Below are positions 13,645-15,547 of a DNA stretch of 15,547 nucleotides, piece by piece. The DNA is taken from assembly GCA_030637775.1 (NCBI GenBank), contig DAOWFY010000044.1:1-15547 (forward strand), read 5' to 3'. The stretch comes from a bacterium. Its GTDB lineage: Bacteria; Ratteibacteria; UBA8468. The notes beneath the pieces are model-generated. The model was not told the DNA's origin. It saw only the letters and a list, made by a program, of their open reading frames with translations, and ran no database searches. The translations under genes were made by a program, and so were the position numbers. Position 1 is the stretch's first letter; each line of letters begins with the position of its first letter.

Positions 13645-15318
13645 ATGGAAGATTTGAAGGTTCTCTTTTTAGCAAAAACCCGGATGGTTAGGAATAATAT
13701 CTTCTATGGCATCAGGGAGGAGTCTAAGGTGAAAGGAGTTGTGGTTACCATCTTTGGCTTATCCCTTCTTTCCGGAGGCTATTTCTTATTTGCCGAAGGC
13801 TTTCGCTATCTCCTCTCCGTTGATGTAGTTGGTCAGATTCTTATTGAGCGCTTGCTCGCTTTTTTCTTTATGGTCTGCTTCTGGATGCTTGTCATCAGCA
13901 GCATTATCGTTTCCTTTTCTACCCTCTACAGATCAAAAGAACTGGAATTTCTCTTTGCCCAACCATTTGATATTACCACCATCTTTACGGCAAAATTTTT
14001 AGAGACCCTCTTTTATAGTTCCTGGGCATTTCTCCTTTTATGCATTCCCCTTTTCCTGGCCTTTGGAAGAAACTGCCAGGCGCCTCTTTATTTCTATATC
14101 TTTACCGCTTTTCTTATCTTTCCTTTCCTGGTGATTACCGCCGCAATTGGGGCAATTCTGACTATGCTTGCGGTAAGGTATTTGTCTAAAGTGCGGTATC
14201 TTCCCATTCTCTCGTTGCTTCTTCTTATGGCCTATCTTATTTTTCGCTGGAGCCAATTGGGGAGATTGGAAGATAGCTCTCTTATTCCCCTTTTAAATCA
14301 ATTAAGTAATGCATTTAAGATTTCCGATTTTTTCTTATTGCCTAACCACTGGGTAACTGCCGGTCTCTTGTCTGCCGCTAAAGGAAATGGGAAGGAATCT
14401 CTTTTCTATCTTTTAGTCCTTGTTGCTACCGGTGGAATAGTCTTTCAATGCGGCCTCTTTGTTTCTTCTAAGCTCTACTATTCTTCCTGGTCGAGTTCCT
14501 ATTCTGCCCCCACCATCAAGAGATATCCTATAAAAAAAGGGCTAATAAATAGGTTAGGGGAGTATCTAAGAATCTTAAGCTTACCTATTCGTTCATTGGC
14601 GATTAAGGATATTAAACTCTTTCTCCGTACCCCTTCCCAGTGGAGCCAGCTTTTAATCTTCTTCGGGCTCCTGGCACTTTACTTTGCTAATCTACGTAGC
14701 CCGGGCTATGGAGAATTGCCTTCCCAATGGAAGAATATCATTACCTTCTTGAACTTGGGAGCACTATCTTTGGTATTGGCCTCCTTTACCACCCGGCTTG
14801 CCTTCCCTTTAATCAGTCTGGAAGGTAGGAAGGCTTGGATTGTTGGACTGGCCCCAATAAGTTGGCAAAGAATCTTGAAGGGAAAGTTTTATCTCACCCT
14901 TCTCTTCACTCTATTAATTACAGAGGGATTGATGATTTTTTCCAATCTGATGTTAAGGGTAACTCCTCTTCTCTTTTCTCTCTCCTGCGGTTCTATCCTT
15001 TTGGTGAGTCTTTCCCTCTCCGGGCTGGCGATAGGTTTAGGAGGGCTCTATCCCGACTTTAAGTCCGATGATATTGCGAGAATAGTCTCCGGTATCGGAG
15101 GGACTCTTTGCTTTCTCTTTTCTACCATCTACCTTCTTCTTTTCCTTTTCCCTCTCTGGATACCTTTTCATCTCTATCTCTTAAAGATTATCCCCGATGC
15201 TATTTTCAGAAAAAGCCTCTTTGCTGCTTTTACCTTTGCTTGCTCCTTAACTCTTTTTACTACCCTCCTTCCCCTCGTCCTGGGCGCAACCGCCCTTACC
15301 AGGAGAGAGTTTCAATAG
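13645..15318 (+). CDS. ABC-2-like exporter permease
   Basis: The 557-residue protein has about 12 hydrophobic spans in two blocks (about 31-50, 68-92, 122-140, 147-175, 185-200, 250-275; then 334-350, 367-383, 416-436, 442-468, 480-508, 526-550). A cytoplasmic stretch near 276-333 separates them. The conserved SLEGRKAWIVGLAPISWQRI (391-410) is typical of the 'putative ABC exporter' family. With the ATPase just upstream it should form an export complex. The cargo is unknown; the transglutaminase-like neighbour may act on it. No rho-independent terminator is visible after the stop. Confidence 0.88.
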   Translation: MEDLKVLFLAKTRMVRNNIFYGIREESKVKGVVVTIFGLSLLSGGYFLFAEGFRYLLSVDVVGQILIERLLAFFFMVCFWMLVISSIIVSFSTLYRSKELEFLFAQPFDITTIFTAKFLETLFYSSWAFLLLCIPLFLAFGRNCQAPLYFYIFTAFLIFPFLVITAAIGAILTMLAVRYLSKVRYLPILSLLLLMAYLIFRWSQLGRLEDSSLIPLLNQLSNAFKISDFFLLPNHWVTAGLLSAAKGNGKESLFYLLVLVATGGIVFQCGLFVSSKLYYSSWSSSYSAPTIKRYPIKKGLINRLGEYLRILSLPIRSLAIKDIKLFLRTPSQWSQLLIFFGLLALYFANLRSPGYGELPSQWKNIITFLNLGALSLVLASFTTRLAFPLISLEGRKAWIVGLAPISWQRILKGKFYLTLLFTLLITEGLMIFSNLMLRVTPLLFSLSCGSILLVSLSLSGLAIGLGGLYPDFKSDDIARIVSGIGGTLCFLFSTIYLLLFLFPLWIPFHLYLLKIIPDAIFRKSLFAAFTFACSLTLFTTLLPLVLGATALTRREFQ

Positions 15319-15547
15319 GCAGTGGGCCTACTCTCCATTTGAAATTGTGTCGGAATTCTCCTTTGAAGTTGAAATGACCACCATTGCTCTCCTTCGGCCT
15401 GCGACACAATGGCGAGTAATTGAGCAAGAGTATCAAGGATGTATCGCAATTGCAAAAGATGAGATACATAGGTAACACTCCCGGTTTCTTTAAGTGTGGT
15501 AAAATAGAGATAAAGAAATAGTATCTCTATTGAGAAAGGGGTGTTAC
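15319..15547. other. Gene-free right end with nested inverted repeats, possible mobile-element debris
   Basis: No coding sequence is convincing in these 229 bases. ATTGTGTCG (15344-15352) and CGACACAAT (15402-15410) are a 9-bp perfect inverted repeat. AATAGAGATA/TATCTCTATT (15503-15512/15522-15531) is a 10-bp hairpin stem. It lies inside a 10-base repeat with one mismatch at 15472-15481 and 15538-15547 (GTAACACTCC/GGGGTGTTAC). The minus strand has TGGTCATTTCAACTTC and GTGTTACCTATGT, which recall the ends of IS21- or IS481-type elements. TGGTAAAAT (15497-15505) could be an extended -10 box for a gene beyond the window. Confidence 0.45.

Noticed and set aside
15296-15478. Short 60-codon minus-strand frame at the right edge
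   Set aside because: It overlaps the end of the permease gene and spans inverted repeats, and its translation matches no transposase motif.

Overview
The window reads as a chromosome segment from a Gram-negative-type (diderm) bacterium of low to moderate GC. LolC and LolD homologues imply an outer membrane with lipoproteins. McsA/McsB, a pyruvoyl-type arginine decarboxylase and a deoxyhypusine-synthase-like enzyme, with several short palindromic repeats in and between genes, would fit an uncultured candidate phylum such as Omnitrophota. That placement is an inference from gene content and is not proven.

Minus strand (10844 down to 1): one long, nearly gap-free run of eleven genes, probably an operon or super-operon. 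In transcription order it holds a Gfo/Idh/MocA oxidoreductase, pdaD, a deoxyhypusine-synthase-like gene, speB, lolC, lolD, ilvE, mcsA, mcsB, a membrane-anchored TPR protein and a large secreted ZU5-type protein that leaves the window at base 1. PdaD and SpeB together convert arginine to agmatine to putrescine, and the DHS-like enzyme probably transfers an aminobutyl group onto a polyamine. LolCD serves lipoprotein release, and McsAB arginine phosphorylation and protein quality control.

Plus strand (10952 to 15318): a second operon diverges from the first at about 10845-10951. It begins with a RelB/RelE-type toxin-antitoxin pair. A membrane-anchored transglutaminase-like protein, an ABC ATPase and a 12-span exporter-like permease follow with 4-12 base overlaps or gaps. 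Consensus-like promoters face in both directions, and their -35 boxes form an inverted repeat.

The most unusual feature is a set of palindromic or repeated elements embedded in the polyamine/Lol region. One 56-bp compound palindrome lies in frame inside the oxidoreductase. A second repeat lies in frame inside speB and has an opposite-orientation relative between speB and the DHS-like gene. A perfect 25-bp inverted repeat supplies the last codons of speB and abuts the lolC start. A hairpin element supplies the stop codon of the DHS-like gene. A 180-base CpG-rich structured insert separates lolC from lolD. The right end (15319-15547) has no gene, but its nested inverted repeats look like debris of a mobile element. 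I found no rRNA, tRNA or CRISPR array.
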